From positions 1 to 46,565 of the IMG/VR virus record IMGVR_UViG_3300023174_000265: DNA of 46,565 nucleotides. One strand, written 5' to 3'. Made by a program: the position numbers and the translations under genes. This document shows, in pieces, positions 38,058 to 46,565 of this stretch. Position 1 is the first letter of the stretch, and every line of letters starts with the position of its first letter. Source of the stretch: a virus. The notes beneath the pieces were generated by a model, which saw only the letters and a program-made list of their open reading frames with translations, was not told the DNA's origin and ran no database searches.

Positions 38058-38331
38058 TTTTAGCTCCTAGCTGGTTGTGAAGGCAGCAGGTTTTTGCAGC
38101 TTCTGGGTCCTTGAGGCAGGTATTCCTTTTTTCTCCAAGAAATTCCCTACCTATAGAAATTCCCTCGCTATTTAATGTTCTTACTAATGACATGGTTGTA
38201 ATGTCGCTTTTCAATACTTGGAGCAAGGCGTCCGCCGTGTCTCCGTCCAGGCCGGCAACTATCCGTCCAAGCTTGCAGTCCTGTCGTGAATTCTGTGTCT
38301 CTAATAGTTTCCCCAACGCGTCTTTTAACAT
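38047..38331 (-). CDS. Small HTH-like DNA-binding protein, Cys-containing
   Basis: 94 residues. ADALLQVLKSDITTMSLVRTLNSEGISIGREFLGEKRNTCLKDPEAAKTCC reads like the small actinophage proteins with a helix-turn-helix followed by cysteines. ATG at 38331 after AGGTGGAACTC. First gene of the phosphoesterase/proteasome operon. Confidence 0.6.
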   Translation of the reverse strand: MLKDALGKLLETQNSRQDCKLGRIVAGLDGDTADALLQVLKSDITTMSLVRTLNSEGISIGREFLGEKRNTCLKDPEAAKTCCLHNQLGAKNGK

Positions 38332-38358
38332 GAGTTCCACCTGCTAACCTTTCGTTAT

Positions 38359-38481
38359 ATGGCCGGTCTTCCGATAGCGACTACGCAAGATATCCCAGTA
38401 TCTATTAGTACTGAGGCCCCCAATGTCGTCAGTACTGATAGTACACCATCTAGTTACATGCGTGTGGTTATGTCGTCATGA
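38359..38481 (+). CDS. Possible small protein
   Basis: A 40-codon frame (MAGLPIATTQDIPVSIST...), Ser/Thr-rich, ending with an ATGA overlap to the next gene. No ribosome-binding site, and composition is not convincing. Confidence 0.3.
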   Translation: MAGLPIATTQDIPVSISTEAPNVVSTDSTPSSYMRVVMSS

Positions 38482-38918
38482 AAAATCAGAATTCAGAAAA
38501 AATAAAAAAAGCCCTCGAAGAGGCCATCCAGGATAGTTCCTCAAATGGGGCCGATGCTGTTGAGCGAATACTCCGGACGCTAGACCAACAGAAAATAGTC
38601 AGATATCACAACGATGGGGACGTCAATCTTCTGTCCACATCTGGGAGGGTTTTGGTCTCGCTTATCGAGGACCCAACAATGACGATTAGGGCGATAGCGA
38701 CATATCTTGGTTTGAGCGAAACAATGATTGATAAAACCGTTAAATCATTGATGAATGCAGGGCTGATTACAAAGACAAAAGTCAATCGACAAAATGTCTA
38801 CAAATTAAATAAAAAAATTATTAATCAGCAGCTTGATATACGTCAGTTTTTACGCGCTATCAGTGAATTAAATGTTGAGAATATCCAGGAAGAGATAGGA
38901 AATTCGGACCCGTTCTAG
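38478..38918 (+). CDS. Winged-helix transcriptional regulator (MarR/ArsR-like)
   Basis: 146 residues. LLSTSGRVLVSLIEDPTMTIRAIATYLGLSETMIDKTVKSLMNAGLITKTKVNRQNVYKLN is a typical winged helix domain. Helical flanks could serve dimerisation. The next gene is also helical and may be co-transcribed. Confidence 0.7.
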   Translation: MKNQNSEKIKKALEEAIQDSSSNGADAVERILRTLDQQKIVRYHNDGDVNLLSTSGRVLVSLIEDPTMTIRAIATYLGLSETMIDKTVKSLMNAGLITKTKVNRQNVYKLNKKIINQQLDIRQFLRAISELNVENIQEEIGNSDPF

Positions 38919-38930
38919 TAAATTACTGTC

Positions 38931-39377
38931 ATGGAAAATTGTAGAACCTCAAAGAGCCCTATAACTTTCTACGGAAGTGGTGCTTACGCGCTTCTTTGTT
39001 TTGGTAAGAGCGCTAGAAACGCGTTTTCGTCAAAGACTGCGGCAAATGTACTCGCGGGTAAGTTCAGGGGTCCCAGTGACGTCCGTATCGCGGCTAAACG
39101 GTTAGCAGAGTACGGACTACTCAACGAGGTGTCTCACAATATGTGGATACTCACGCAACTTGGGGATGACTCCATATATGAGATAGCAGAAAACTTTAGG
39201 AGTCTGAGAGCAAGGAAGCTTGGCAAGACCTACGTTGAAACAAAACTGAGGGAAATCAGGATTGGTGCTTCATCTTCTATTAATGATTTTATGGACGACG
39301 AAATCCTTGAAGAGATGTATATCAAAACTCTGGACGCAACAAAGAAAAAATCTTCAAAGAGAAAGCCAAGGCCTTAG
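38931..39377 (+). CDS. Hypothetical protein, winged-helix-like
   Basis: 148 residues with KTAANVLAGKFRGPSDVRIAAKRLAEYGLLNEVSHNMWILTQLG, the layout of a second winged helix, and a basic C-terminus (KKKSSKRKPRP). Lies 12 nt after the regulator gene. Its end overlaps the leftward gene 39374-39706. Confidence 0.65.
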   Translation: MENCRTSKSPITFYGSGAYALLCFGKSARNAFSSKTAANVLAGKFRGPSDVRIAAKRLAEYGLLNEVSHNMWILTQLGDDSIYEIAENFRSLRARKLGKTYVETKLREIRIGASSSINDFMDDEILEEMYIKTLDATKKKSSKRKPRP

Positions 39378-39706
39378 TCGCGGCTAACTAGCCAGGCCTG
39401 GAATATCTCGTCACTCAACGGCATAAACCACAGTTGTGAAGCATCTGGGTTCTTTATGTCACCAACAAGCGTCCAGCAAATTTCTAGTTCTTTATCGGCA
39501 TAACACATGCCACCGTTGCACTCCATCCCGTAGCGGGAGATGAACCATCTAACAATACATTCGTTGTCTTCTGTCTTGCATTCTCCGGAGTCCTGGTGGG
39601 GGCAGAGTATCTCTGAAACTTCTAGTTCCGACTTATTTATTCGCAAGACTATTTTGTGTTTATCGTTATGCCAAATCTGTTCTGTTTCTGATTGCTTTTT
39701 TGACAT
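39374..39706 (-). CDS. Hypothetical protein
   Basis: About 110 residues with scattered cysteines (CPHQDSGECKTEDNEC, ECNGGMCYA) that may bind metal. Start ATG 39706 (AAAGG 5 nt upstream); 39709 also possible. Function unknown. Confidence 0.65.
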   Translation of the reverse strand: MSKKQSETEQIWHNDKHKIVLRINKSELEVSEILCPHQDSGECKTEDNECIVRWFISRYGMECNGGMCYADKELEICWTLVGDIKNPDASQLWFMPLSDEIFQAWLVSRD

Positions 39707-39818
39707 CATCACCTTTGGATAAATTACAAAATCTATGTACGACTTTAAGCATTGTGGTGCAACAAAAAGGTATCACAAAAACGAGCGAAAATGCAGCAAT
39801 GGCCTTGCGTTGAACCTA

Positions 39819-40148
39819 TTAAGCAGTTTTTGCTAAGAGTCTTTCATCTATATCTAGAAGAACTTGAGCCCACTTATCGTCAGATTCCTTGGAGAATGAT
39901 GAAACTTCACCTCGAAGTTTTTCAGTTAGGCCCTTTTCGCATAATCCCAAGAACATCTCAAAGAATGTTTCGCTGCTGGTTCCAAGGTGAACTGTTTTTT
40001 GGGTGAGCGGATTATTGATATATACGTAGTCACCATTGAATAATGGGATGATTATGTTGTAGTTGGAGTGCATTGCTGACTGTATTGCTATCTCTTCTGG
40101 AGACCGCTTATCGACAATTACCACTTTCTTCTTTACTGGTCCGCTCAT
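39819..40148 (-). CDS. Hypothetical protein in the lysis operon
   Basis: A 109-residue protein, not recognised (MSGPVKKKVVIVDKRSPEEIAI...). The ATG overlaps the stop of the holin-like gene upstream (ATGA), so it is part of the lysis operon. Confidence 0.7.
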   Translation of the reverse strand: MSGPVKKKVVIVDKRSPEEIAIQSAMHSNYNIIIPLFNGDYVYINNPLTQKTVHLGTSSETFFEMFLGLCEKGLTEKLRGEVSSFSKESDDKWAQVLLDIDERLLAKTA

Positions 40149-40402
40149 CTTTTGCTCTTTTTCTTCTTTTCATAATGGCTCGGCTTGAATAAATCGACCC
40201 ACTCATGTTCCCCAATGTGATTGTCCAGCTTTTGCGATATGGTATCAACGTCATCATCAATGCCTCTTATGTCTTCGCGTATGGCGTTTAGCGTCTCTTT
40301 AACAACCCCATGGTCTTTTATGTTTTCTCGTCGACCTTTTTCAACAAGTAAAGCGAGCACACTGAATGCTCCAGTTACTGCGGCTGCCCAGACAATCTCC
40401 AT
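40145..40402 (-). CDS. Holin-like protein, one transmembrane helix
   Basis: 85 residues: an N-terminal membrane helix (VWAAAVTGAFSVLALLV), a coiled coil (VKETLNAIREDIRGIDDDVDTISQKLDNHI), and a Lys-rich tail (YEKKKKSKR). This is the layout of DUF2746-type holin-like proteins beside actinophage endolysins. Directly downstream of the endolysin gene. Confidence 0.65.
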   Translation of the reverse strand: MEIVWAAAVTGAFSVLALLVEKGRRENIKDHGVVKETLNAIREDIRGIDDDVDTISQKLDNHIGEHEWVDLFKPSHYEKKKKSKR

Positions 40403-41151
40403 TAGAGGCCAAGCAATTCTTTTACTTTTGGACCAACCACAGAGTCTGCTGCAAGCTTGTTCGCAACCTTAAATGCTTTTATTGCTGCGTCTGTTGCTGC
40501 GTCTTTCTGACCGTTGATTTCACCCTTATAGAACCCCTTGGCCTTCAGAGCCTCTTGTAGGGCTTTGTGGTCGCTTGCTGCTGGTACCGCACTTGCAGCA
40601 GCCACCGGTGCGGCACCACCAATGAATGCCATAACGGCTGGAGTTGGCTTGTCGCCTGTTACTAGACGAATATGCCATGGCTCGCTTGGAACAACTTCCC
40701 AACTGAAACCAAAATCTTTAACATTTGCGATAAGCCAATTCAATCTCTTCGGCTCTGATGCACTAGCAATATCAATGGCCAAACCGAGATTGTGGTTCGA
40801 TTTACCCGGTGTCGCCAGCATCGCCATGCCTTTTTTCAGGTACCAGGTTTTTCCTTCGAACGTCTTCGTGCTTGTTCCTGTAACTGGTTCCAAAACGTAG
40901 CGCTGTTTGAAGCCCGCCAGTTGGCTCTCGTATGTGCGATATAGGTCGCCGGAACTCGTGGGTTTAAGCTCGACTCCGTCTGCTTTGGCTTTTGCGACCA
41001 TTGCGTTCCATGCGTCTGCGGCTCTGTGGTGAAGTTTTCCTCCAGTTGGGATTGCTCTGAGTAATGATTCTGGCAGTTTTCCAGGTTCAACCCCTTTCAG
41101 GTCAGCAGGCATAATCATTGGAACGATGTAGTCCCAGGCAACTTTACTCAT
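40402..41151 (-). CDS. Endolysin: VanY-type D,D/L,D-peptidase with C-terminal peptidoglycan-binding domain
   Basis: 249 residues. Zinc ligands of the M15 peptidase fold: SNHNLGLAIDIA (S-x-H-x3-G-x-A-x-D) and EPWHIRL. The C-terminal HKALQEALKAKGFYKGEINGQKDAATDAAIKAFKVANKL is a PG_binding_1 domain. It cleaves peptide cross-links of the host wall at lysis. An Ala/Pro linker joins the two parts. GGAG precedes the ATG. Confidence 0.9.
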   Translation of the reverse strand: MSKVAWDYIVPMIMPADLKGVEPGKLPESLLRAIPTGGKLHHRAADAWNAMVAKAKADGVELKPTSSGDLYRTYESQLAGFKQRYVLEPVTGTSTKTFEGKTWYLKKGMAMLATPGKSNHNLGLAIDIASASEPKRLNWLIANVKDFGFSWEVVPSEPWHIRLVTGDKPTPAVMAFIGGAAPVAAASAVPAASDHKALQEALKAKGFYKGEINGQKDAATDAAIKAFKVANKLAADSVVGPKVKELLGL

Positions 41152-41235
41152 ATTGACAAATCTCCAGAGTCAGGGGCGCATTGGTTATGCGCTAATAGAT
41201 TTTACAACACAGATGCACCAATTATTGTGTACTAA

Positions 41236-44200
41236 CTAATCAGAGTCGGGTTCTTTCATGTGCAAGTACATCGATGCAGTAAACGCCAAGAGAGTTCCCC
41301 AAAGGGCAATCTTTTGTGTAAATCCAGAAAGAGTGAAATACATGACCGTGGCACCGGCAAGTGTGAACCCAGATGCCATAACTCCGTAAACAAACTTTCT
41401 TGTAAAGTTCTTCCAGTCCATAACTCTCACTCCATCCTCATATTTGTAAATAGATATTCGCTTAATCCAATCTGGGCCTTCGCCTTCGATTGCTCCACCC
41501 TCTTCTGTCTCTTCTTCTTCTTTCCGAGCCGCGACATCTTGTCGTGGTGTAGAAGGAGCAGAAGGTCCAGGGGTTGGTATTCCACCAGCAGCAGCAGCAA
41601 GAGCCACCGTACTGGTTACCAAGTTTACCGCAATTACACTTCGTCTCGTACCAACATCTATAGAGGAACCTAATGCGGTATACGTATCGAACACGCCGGC
41701 GAACACATTTATCTCTTCTTCAAATGATTCCTTAACATCGGTTGGTGCATCGGTGAGTGCTTCTGAAATTGCAGCACCAACCTCTTCTGAAATCTCAGCA
41801 ACAACGATTGCGCTAAACACTGCAGACGCTTGTTCGCCGTCAATGCTTTCAAGAACCTTGGCGCTTGTTGCGAGTTCGGTTGCTTGGCCCGACTCGATTC
41901 CGCCCTCTTGTTCAATTACTAATGTCACAACTTGTGCAACTTGCTCACCCGTAATCGTGTCTGATTCAAGGACATCCACTATGACTCCGACTGATTCGGC
42001 ATTCAGTTCGCCATCTAATACAGCGGTAAAAGTTTCAATCAAAACCTCAGTGCTTACAGATTCGTCAAAAACAGCACCAAGGACAGAGCTCAACAAATCT
42101 GCAGTGAGTCCGTCTTTCAAAACATCAACGATGAGGTCAATGGTTTCTGCATCGGAGAGGTCACCGTCAAAAACATTGTCAAATACTGCTTTTGCTTCTG
42201 ACGCGCTCAGGTTCGTTTCAAGCAAGTCTCTAAGAACAGCCTTGGTATCCTGAACGGAAATGTCTTCGTCAAACACTGCACCCATTACCTTTGAAATATC
42301 CGCACCACTTGCTGGACCATCAAAGATTGAACTGAGTGCGGAAACCATTGCTTCAGGAGATGTTGTTTCCGAGAATGCGGCATCAAGAACTTTGTCCAAC
42401 TCTTTGTCGCTAAGGTCGGCACCAAGCATCGTTGTTAGTGCTTCGGTGAAAACTTCACTAGAGACATCTTCGGAGAACACTGCATCAAGAACCTTGGTGA
42501 ACTCTTTATCGCTTAGGTCTGCCCCCAAGAATGAATTAATCACAGCGCCAACATCTGCACCCGGTTCTTCAAGCGAGCCAAGGGTTGCGTCTACTACTGC
42601 GTCAAACTGTTTTGGTGTTAAGTCGGCATCAAGGAGTCCATCAAGGACGGCAGTTATTTCTTCTGTGGATGCGTCTGGGGTGAATGCGGTATCCAAAATA
42701 CCCGCAAGGTCACCCGTGGATATTGCTTCTCCCGCCTCTGGGAGGGTAACCTCACCTGGTGGAATTATTACTACTACCGTTTCGGGTTCTGTTCCAACTG
42801 GTGGAATTACTATTCCTGGCAGTGCGGTTTCTGGTTCTGTTCCTACGGGAAGCGTCACTGTTGTGGATTCTGTTTCAGGCTCTGGCAATTGCGGCAGTGG
42901 CACTGTTGTATCGTCTGGGGGAGTCACGACGACAGGAGAGACGCTCGTACTGGTCGTCCCAGTATCAACAGGTGGAATAACAACAACAACTGGCGGTATA
43001 TAAACGGTAGTTGTAGTTGTAGTTGTAGTTGGAACAGTAGTGGTAGTCGTAGTACTGGTAGTACTGGTAGTACTGGTAGTACTGGTAGTACTGGTAGTAG
43101 TAGTAGTAGTAGAAGAAGTAGTTGTAGTGGTTGTGGTAATTGTGTTCCCAGACTCCACATATCCAGAGCCCGAGAAATTAGTTGTATTGTTCGCAGTATT
43201 ACCAAATGTGTTTCCACTGGCTGTAGAGAAAGAGTTTGCACTTACTCCGTTGTATACCGAAGAGCCGTTATTCCAATTGTTTGCAAACTGAATAGCGGTG
43301 GTGTTGCCATTGAATGTATTACCTGAAACCGTTTGGTTGCCAACGCCAACCGCCCAACCCGTCGGAATCCATGAAGAGAAATACACGCCTGTACCGTTTG
43401 AAGTAAATGTTGAGTTAGTTACCTGCTGACGGTTAAGACCGCCTAGTTCTGCACCAACCTGTGTGTTGCTGATAAATTGGGTGTTGTTTATCTTGAAGAA
43501 TCTTTCTCCAGATATTCCGTAAGTATTATTAGAAAAAACCGAATCATAAACGTATGTGCGGTTTGTGTAATCGGAATCCGTTTGGCTCAAAGCCGATGGC
43601 GTCGAACCATAGTCTCCAGCAATACCGACATATAGATAATCAAATGTTGTATCCGTGAGGGTGGAGACAGAACCTCCTCCATTATTGAACACGGCAGAGC
43701 CTGCTGTCATTCCCGTGAAGCGAACATCGGTTGCAGAGAAAGTGCCTGCACCGTTATTCACAAGACCGCCGTTTGTGGCTTGCCCTTTTTTAAGTGTCAT
43801 GTCAGAAATCGTCAGCGACTTGCCAGACGAGATATTGAATGGACGATACAAATTATTTCCGTCAATAATGGTGGAAGTTAAACCAGCACCAGTGATTGTC
43901 AAGTTGTCCGAAATTGCAGGCAGAGCAGAAGTAAGCGTGATTGTTCCAGTGTTTCCTGAAGCAAAAGTAATGGTGTTAATAGTGGCTGAAGCGTTCGCCG
44001 TAGTGATAGCCCAACGCAAAGAGCCCGAGCCCGAAGTATCTAAAAGATTTGTAACAATGACAGATGTTGGGGCAGGAACCGTGATGGACGCAGCCGAGTT
44101 TGCCGTTAGTGACCCAATTGAGTTTGTTTTAGTTACGCGGACTCGTATTTGTTTCGCAACATCATCTGAACCAACCGCATATGTTGAAGATGTTGCGCCA

Positions 44201-45441
44201 GATATATTTGTCCAAGTACACGAAGAAGGAGTACAGGATTGCCACTGATAGGTTGTCGCAGTTACAGCAGACCCACCGTCACCCCAAGTCCCATCAACTG
44301 CGGTCAGAGTTTCCCCGTAGGCAACAGTTCCAGACATTGATGTTCCACCAGATGTTGTCGGAGCCGTAGACCCTGCAAGGATAGTAAACGACTGGCTTAC
44401 CGTGGCTGCTGCCACATATGAGTTATTAGAAGAACTATTTGCGGAGATGGTGCAAGTTCCTGTTTGACTAGCCAACACTGTCACCGTTGCAGTTGAAGTT
44501 CCACCGCTGTCTGTTGATGAACCAACGGTGCACTTGCCTGTAGTGCTAGATGTAAAAGTAACCGACAACCCAGAAGTAGCAGTGGCTGAGACAGTAAATG
44601 TTTGGTTTGATGAAGATTTAACTATGTCGGCAGGCTGAGCAAAAGTAATACTGTTTGCGCTGGCTACAGATATTGCTGAGTCAATATACATTGACGCACC
44701 AAGGGCTTGACCGCCAGTTGCATCATAAGAACCATTCACAAACCTGAATCTGTAATAACCAGTAGATGGAACTATGCCACTAGACGTAACCCATGATTGG
44801 TTTTGCCCACGCCCGTATGAAACTAAAGTTGAAGTAGCACTAGAGCCATAGTCGTATGAGTTCCCACTCGCAGAAACCTTAACTAAGTATCCGTATGCTT
44901 CGTAGTCGTCACCACCACCAGCAGCAGCCCAGTCAAAAGAAATTGATTGGTTTGCCGTAGCAGGAAACGGCTCGGTCCATATTTCTGGTCCAAACGCCGA
45001 ACCGTATGTTCCATGATTATTACAAGTATTGGCATAGGAAATAGTGCCAGAAGAGAAGAGACGAATTACTCCACTACGTCCACCATATGCCTGTCCTGTA
45101 GATGTGGAGTAAGACAGGTACTGGGTGGTCGCTTCTTGGCCTTCATACAACTGCTGTTCTCGCGTGTAGTTCTTATCGGTTACATAAGAATATGAATCGC
45201 CAGAGGTAGCGTCGGTGCCAGTCATTGTGTATGGACCAATGCCCTGCTTGCCTAGAACCGCACATTGGGTTCGGCTTGCCAACGAACCTAGGGTTACCTT
45301 TGCTGCCGCAGTTGACTCAAAAACAGGTGACAATGCTTGGGCTGGAGCAGAAAAGCCAAAAATGCTTAAAAGTAAGAAAAAAACCGAAGGCACAGCCATG
45401 ATGGCTGCTGGTTTATTAATCCGGCGACGCCGTACGAACAT
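41236..45441 (-). CDS. Giant secreted, membrane-anchored surface protein
   Basis: 1401 residues. Signal peptide (1-36, FVRRRRINKPAAIMAVPSV...APAQA); a jelly-roll-like domain (about 60-250); two Ig-like modules (about 255-450); a right-handed beta-helix starting VTNLLDTSGSGSLRWAI (about 455-760); a Thr/Ser-Thr linker (770-830); Pro/Val-rich linker; about 350 residues of helical repeats (LSDKEFTKVLDAVFSEDVSSEVF type); a hydrophobic helix near 1285; and two C-terminal transmembrane helices. This is a host-type surface adhesin or stalk design; in a phage it could alter the infected cell surface. Long simple repeats lie at 43005-43140. Confidence 0.75.
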   Translation of the reverse strand: MFVRRRRINKPAAIMAVPSVFFLLLSIFGFSAPAQALSPVFESTAAAKVTLGSLASRTQCAVLGKQGIGPYTMTGTDATSGDSYSYVTDKNYTREQQLYEGQEATTQYLSYSTSTGQAYGGRSGVIRLFSSGTISYANTCNNHGTYGSAFGPEIWTEPFPATANQSISFDWAAAGGGDDYEAYGYLVKVSASGNSYDYGSSATSTLVSYGRGQNQSWVTSSGIVPSTGYYRFRFVNGSYDATGGQALGASMYIDSAISVASANSITFAQPADIVKSSSNQTFTVSATATSGLSVTFTSSTTGKCTVGSSTDSGGTSTATVTVLASQTGTCTISANSSSNNSYVAAATVSQSFTILAGSTAPTTSGGTSMSGTVAYGETLTAVDGTWGDGGSAVTATTYQWQSCTPSSCTWTNISGATSSTYAVGSDDVAKQIRVRVTKTNSIGSLTANSAASITVPAPTSVIVTNLLDTSGSGSLRWAITTANASATINTITFASGNTGTITLTSALPAISDNLTITGAGLTSTIIDGNNLYRPFNISSGKSLTISDMTLKKGQATNGGLVNNGAGTFSATDVRFTGMTAGSAVFNNGGGSVSTLTDTTFDYLYVGIAGDYGSTPSALSQTDSDYTNRTYVYDSVFSNNTYGISGERFFKINNTQFISNTQVGAELGGLNRQQVTNSTFTSNGTGVYFSSWIPTGWAVGVGNQTVSGNTFNGNTTAIQFANNWNNGSSVYNGVSANSFSTASGNTFGNTANNTTNFSGSGYVESGNTITTTTTTTSSTTTTTTSTTSTTSTTSTTSTTTTTTVPTTTTTTTTVYIPPVVVVIPPVDTGTTSTSVSPVVVTPPDDTTVPLPQLPEPETESTTVTLPVGTEPETALPGIVIPPVGTEPETVVVIIPPGEVTLPEAGEAISTGDLAGILDTAFTPDASTEEITAVLDGLLDADLTPKQFDAVVDATLGSLEEPGADVGAVINSFLGADLSDKEFTKVLDAVFSEDVSSEVFTEALTTMLGADLSDKELDKVLDAAFSETTSPEAMVSALSSIFDGPASGADISKVMGAVFDEDISVQDTKAVLRDLLETNLSASEAKAVFDNVFDGDLSDAETIDLIVDVLKDGLTADLLSSVLGAVFDESVSTEVLIETFTAVLDGELNAESVGVIVDVLESDTITGEQVAQVVTLVIEQEGGIESGQATELATSAKVLESIDGEQASAVFSAIVVAEISEEVGAAISEALTDAPTDVKESFEEEINVFAGVFDTYTALGSSIDVGTRRSVIAVNLVTSTVALAAAAGGIPTPGPSAPSTPRQDVAARKEEEETEEGGAIEGEGPDWIKRISIYKYEDGVRVMDWKNFTRKFVYGVMASGFTLAGATVMYFTLSGFTQKIALWGTLLAFTASMYLHMKEPDSD

Positions 45442-45505
45442 GGGGCCTCCTTAAAAAAGACCTCCAATTCTAACATTTTTTAGAGTTTAAATATAAGTAA
45501 AAATT

Positions 45506-46378
45506 TTATACAAAATTCAAGTGTGAGACAGCTCTGGCAATTCCTTCTTCAAGAGTTATTTTTGGTGTGTAAAAAGACAACATTTTTGTAGGGTCGCAAA
45601 CGCGATATTGGACACCTTCTGGTGCTCCAATTATTCTTTCAAAGTCAGGAGAGTAACCGCATTCAGTTGCTACTAAAGTTGCCAAGTCATTAAATGAGGT
45701 AACTCGCCCAAGTCCTAAATTCACTGGACCTTGTATGTCTTGTCGTACGGCTTCTAATGTTGCCGCAACGACGTCTTCCATGTGTATGAAGTCTCTTACT
45801 TGATTGCCCGAACCCCAAATTTTAAATGGGTTTGCTTTTTCAACACCACGTTTAATAAATGACGGGAAGGGATAATCAAGCGACTGGTCTTCGCCGTATC
45901 CAGAAAACGGACGGAATACATGGACTCTTAGTCCTTCCTTTTCTGCATAATTTGCAAGCATCTCCCCGGTTAGTTTTGCCCAACCGTACGTGTAATCGGG
46001 GGATTGAATATTGCTCAAGTCGATATCCGACTCGGTCAGATGATGAGTAGAACCATAATCTTGTAATTTTATTGGATAGGCAGCCGAAGAAGAATAATAA
46101 ATAATTCTTCCTGGTTTTGTTCTTAAGGCCCACTGGAATAATTCAGAATCAATTGCAAGGTCTACAGCTACAGATAATGGCTCCCCTTCTATTGTCGCTC
46201 TTCCTCCAACTATCGCGGCTAAATGAACTACCAAGTCGAAGCGTGTTTCGTCTGTTGCAAAAAACTTACGAGCGTCTATTCCATTTTTTATATCTACACC
46301 CGTGATATCGTGACCATCAAGCGCTTTGTGAAAATAGCCCCCCACAAAACCAGCATTGCCGGTAATAAGAATTTTCAT
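45506..46378 (-). CDS. NAD-dependent epimerase/dehydratase (SDR family)
   Basis: 290 residues. N-terminal ILITGNAGFVGGYF is the NAD-binding G-x2-G-x2-G motif; YTYGWAKLTGE gives the catalytic Tyr-x3-Lys. It is an extended short-chain dehydrogenase acting on nucleotide sugars (GDP-fucose synthase or UDP-sugar epimerase type). It overlaps the methyltransferase-like gene by ATGA, hinting at glycan synthesis or modification. Confidence 0.85.
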   Translation of the reverse strand: MKILITGNAGFVGGYFHKALDGHDITGVDIKNGIDARKFFATDETRFDLVVHLAAIVGGRATIEGEPLSVAVDLAIDSELFQWALRTKPGRIIYYSSSAAYPIKLQDYGSTHHLTESDIDLSNIQSPDYTYGWAKLTGEMLANYAEKEGLRVHVFRPFSGYGEDQSLDYPFPSFIKRGVEKANPFKIWGSGNQVRDFIHMEDVVAATLEAVRQDIQGPVNLGLGRVTSFNDLATLVATECGYSPDFERIIGAPEGVQYRVCDPTKMLSFYTPKITLEEGIARAVSHLNFV

Positions 46379-46565
46379 AAGTTTAAAGACTCACACAGTG
46401 CTACCTGGAACATGCCAGGCGTTTCATGACGAATGACTTTCCATCCATTTGATTCAAGCATACGAGCGTATCCTGCGACGTCCCATGCCCAAGTATGATA
46501 TCCATAGTGGGCATCAATTGTTTCTGTCCACGGAGAACTAGCAATTAAATACTTGCTTTTTTGAC
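46375..46565 (-). CDS. C-terminal part of a probable methyltransferase, cut by the window
   Basis: The last 62 residues: KYLIASSPW, then DAHYGYHTWAWDVAGYARMLESNGW, ending LCESLNL. The layout is that of the C-terminus of class I SAM-dependent methyltransferases. Its TGA overlaps the epimerase ATG, so the two are co-translated. The catalytic part lies to the right of the window. Confidence 0.45.
   Translation of the reverse strand, partial: QKSKYLIASSPWTETIDAHYGYHTWAWDVAGYARMLESNGWKVIRHETPGMFQVALCESLNL

Noticed and set aside
42260-43003. Long rightward Ser/Val/Pro-rich frames opposite the giant gene
   Set aside because: They are antisense shadows of the Thr/Ser- and helical-repeat-coding parts of 41236-45441, with no ribosome-binding site or promoter.

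Overview
This window reads as part of a large double-stranded DNA phage genome whose host is probably an actinobacterium. Three things point that way: very dense, tiny, overlapping genes of unknown function; a lysis pair (VanY-type endolysin 40402-41151 and a one-TM holin-like protein 40145-40402); and a WhiB-family iron-sulfur regulator (35021-35368), a family confined to actinobacteria and their phages. A 1401-residue secreted, membrane-anchored protein with Thr-rich linkers (41236-45441) resembles surface proteins common in aquatic Acidimicrobiia, but that host guess is weak. I found no tRNA, CRISPR array, insertion sequence, integrase, terminase or capsid gene. The window begins and ends inside the genome: a methyltransferase-like gene is cut by the right edge.

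Layout. 0.1-2.3 kb: a rightward operon of six small genes. 2.3-5.3 kb: leftward small genes. 5.6-13 kb: mixed strands, with a DUF932 protein, a HARP/SNF2-type helicase and a putative ADP-ribosyltransferase. 13.2-29.1 kb: mostly rightward accessory genes, including DUF6011, DUF3846, DUF4314 and Api92-like proteins, an XRE regulator and a MoxR ATPase/VWA-metallopeptidase pair. 29.3-34.9 kb: rightward genes with a helicase-associated/HTH regulator, a MazG-like pyrophosphohydrolase, a 2-TM potassium channel, replication-associated proteins and ribbon-helix-helix proteins. 35-46.5 kb: mostly leftward, with WhiB, a proteasome-like peptidase, a metallophosphoesterase, lysis genes, the giant surface protein, and a nucleotide-sugar epimerase next to a methyltransferase.

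The main discovery-type signal is the regulatory grammar of 2.2-29 kb. A 13-bp asymmetric sequence, CTAATAGATAACT, occurs more than 60 times, mostly pointing with transcription. It lies at gene ends, just before ribosome-binding sites, against the -35 box or over the -10/start region of about twenty near-identical promoters (TTGGCT-AGTCTGTACC-N8-TAnnnT, 18-bp spacer), and inside some genes. Between genes lies a second modular element: GC-rich hairpins, CACGGGGGGCTTCCGATAA (about 20 copies), and a co-varying hairpin GGCGCACCC...GGGCTTGCC (9 copies). The whole looks like an array of small gene cassettes, each with its own promoter, operator-like site and terminator, under one repressor-like control comparable to the operator/stoperator immunity of cluster A mycobacteriophages but with an unrelated sequence. 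The repeat all but disappears right of 29 kb, where a different repeat (TTGACGGTGGTGGATGAGC) takes over at gene starts.
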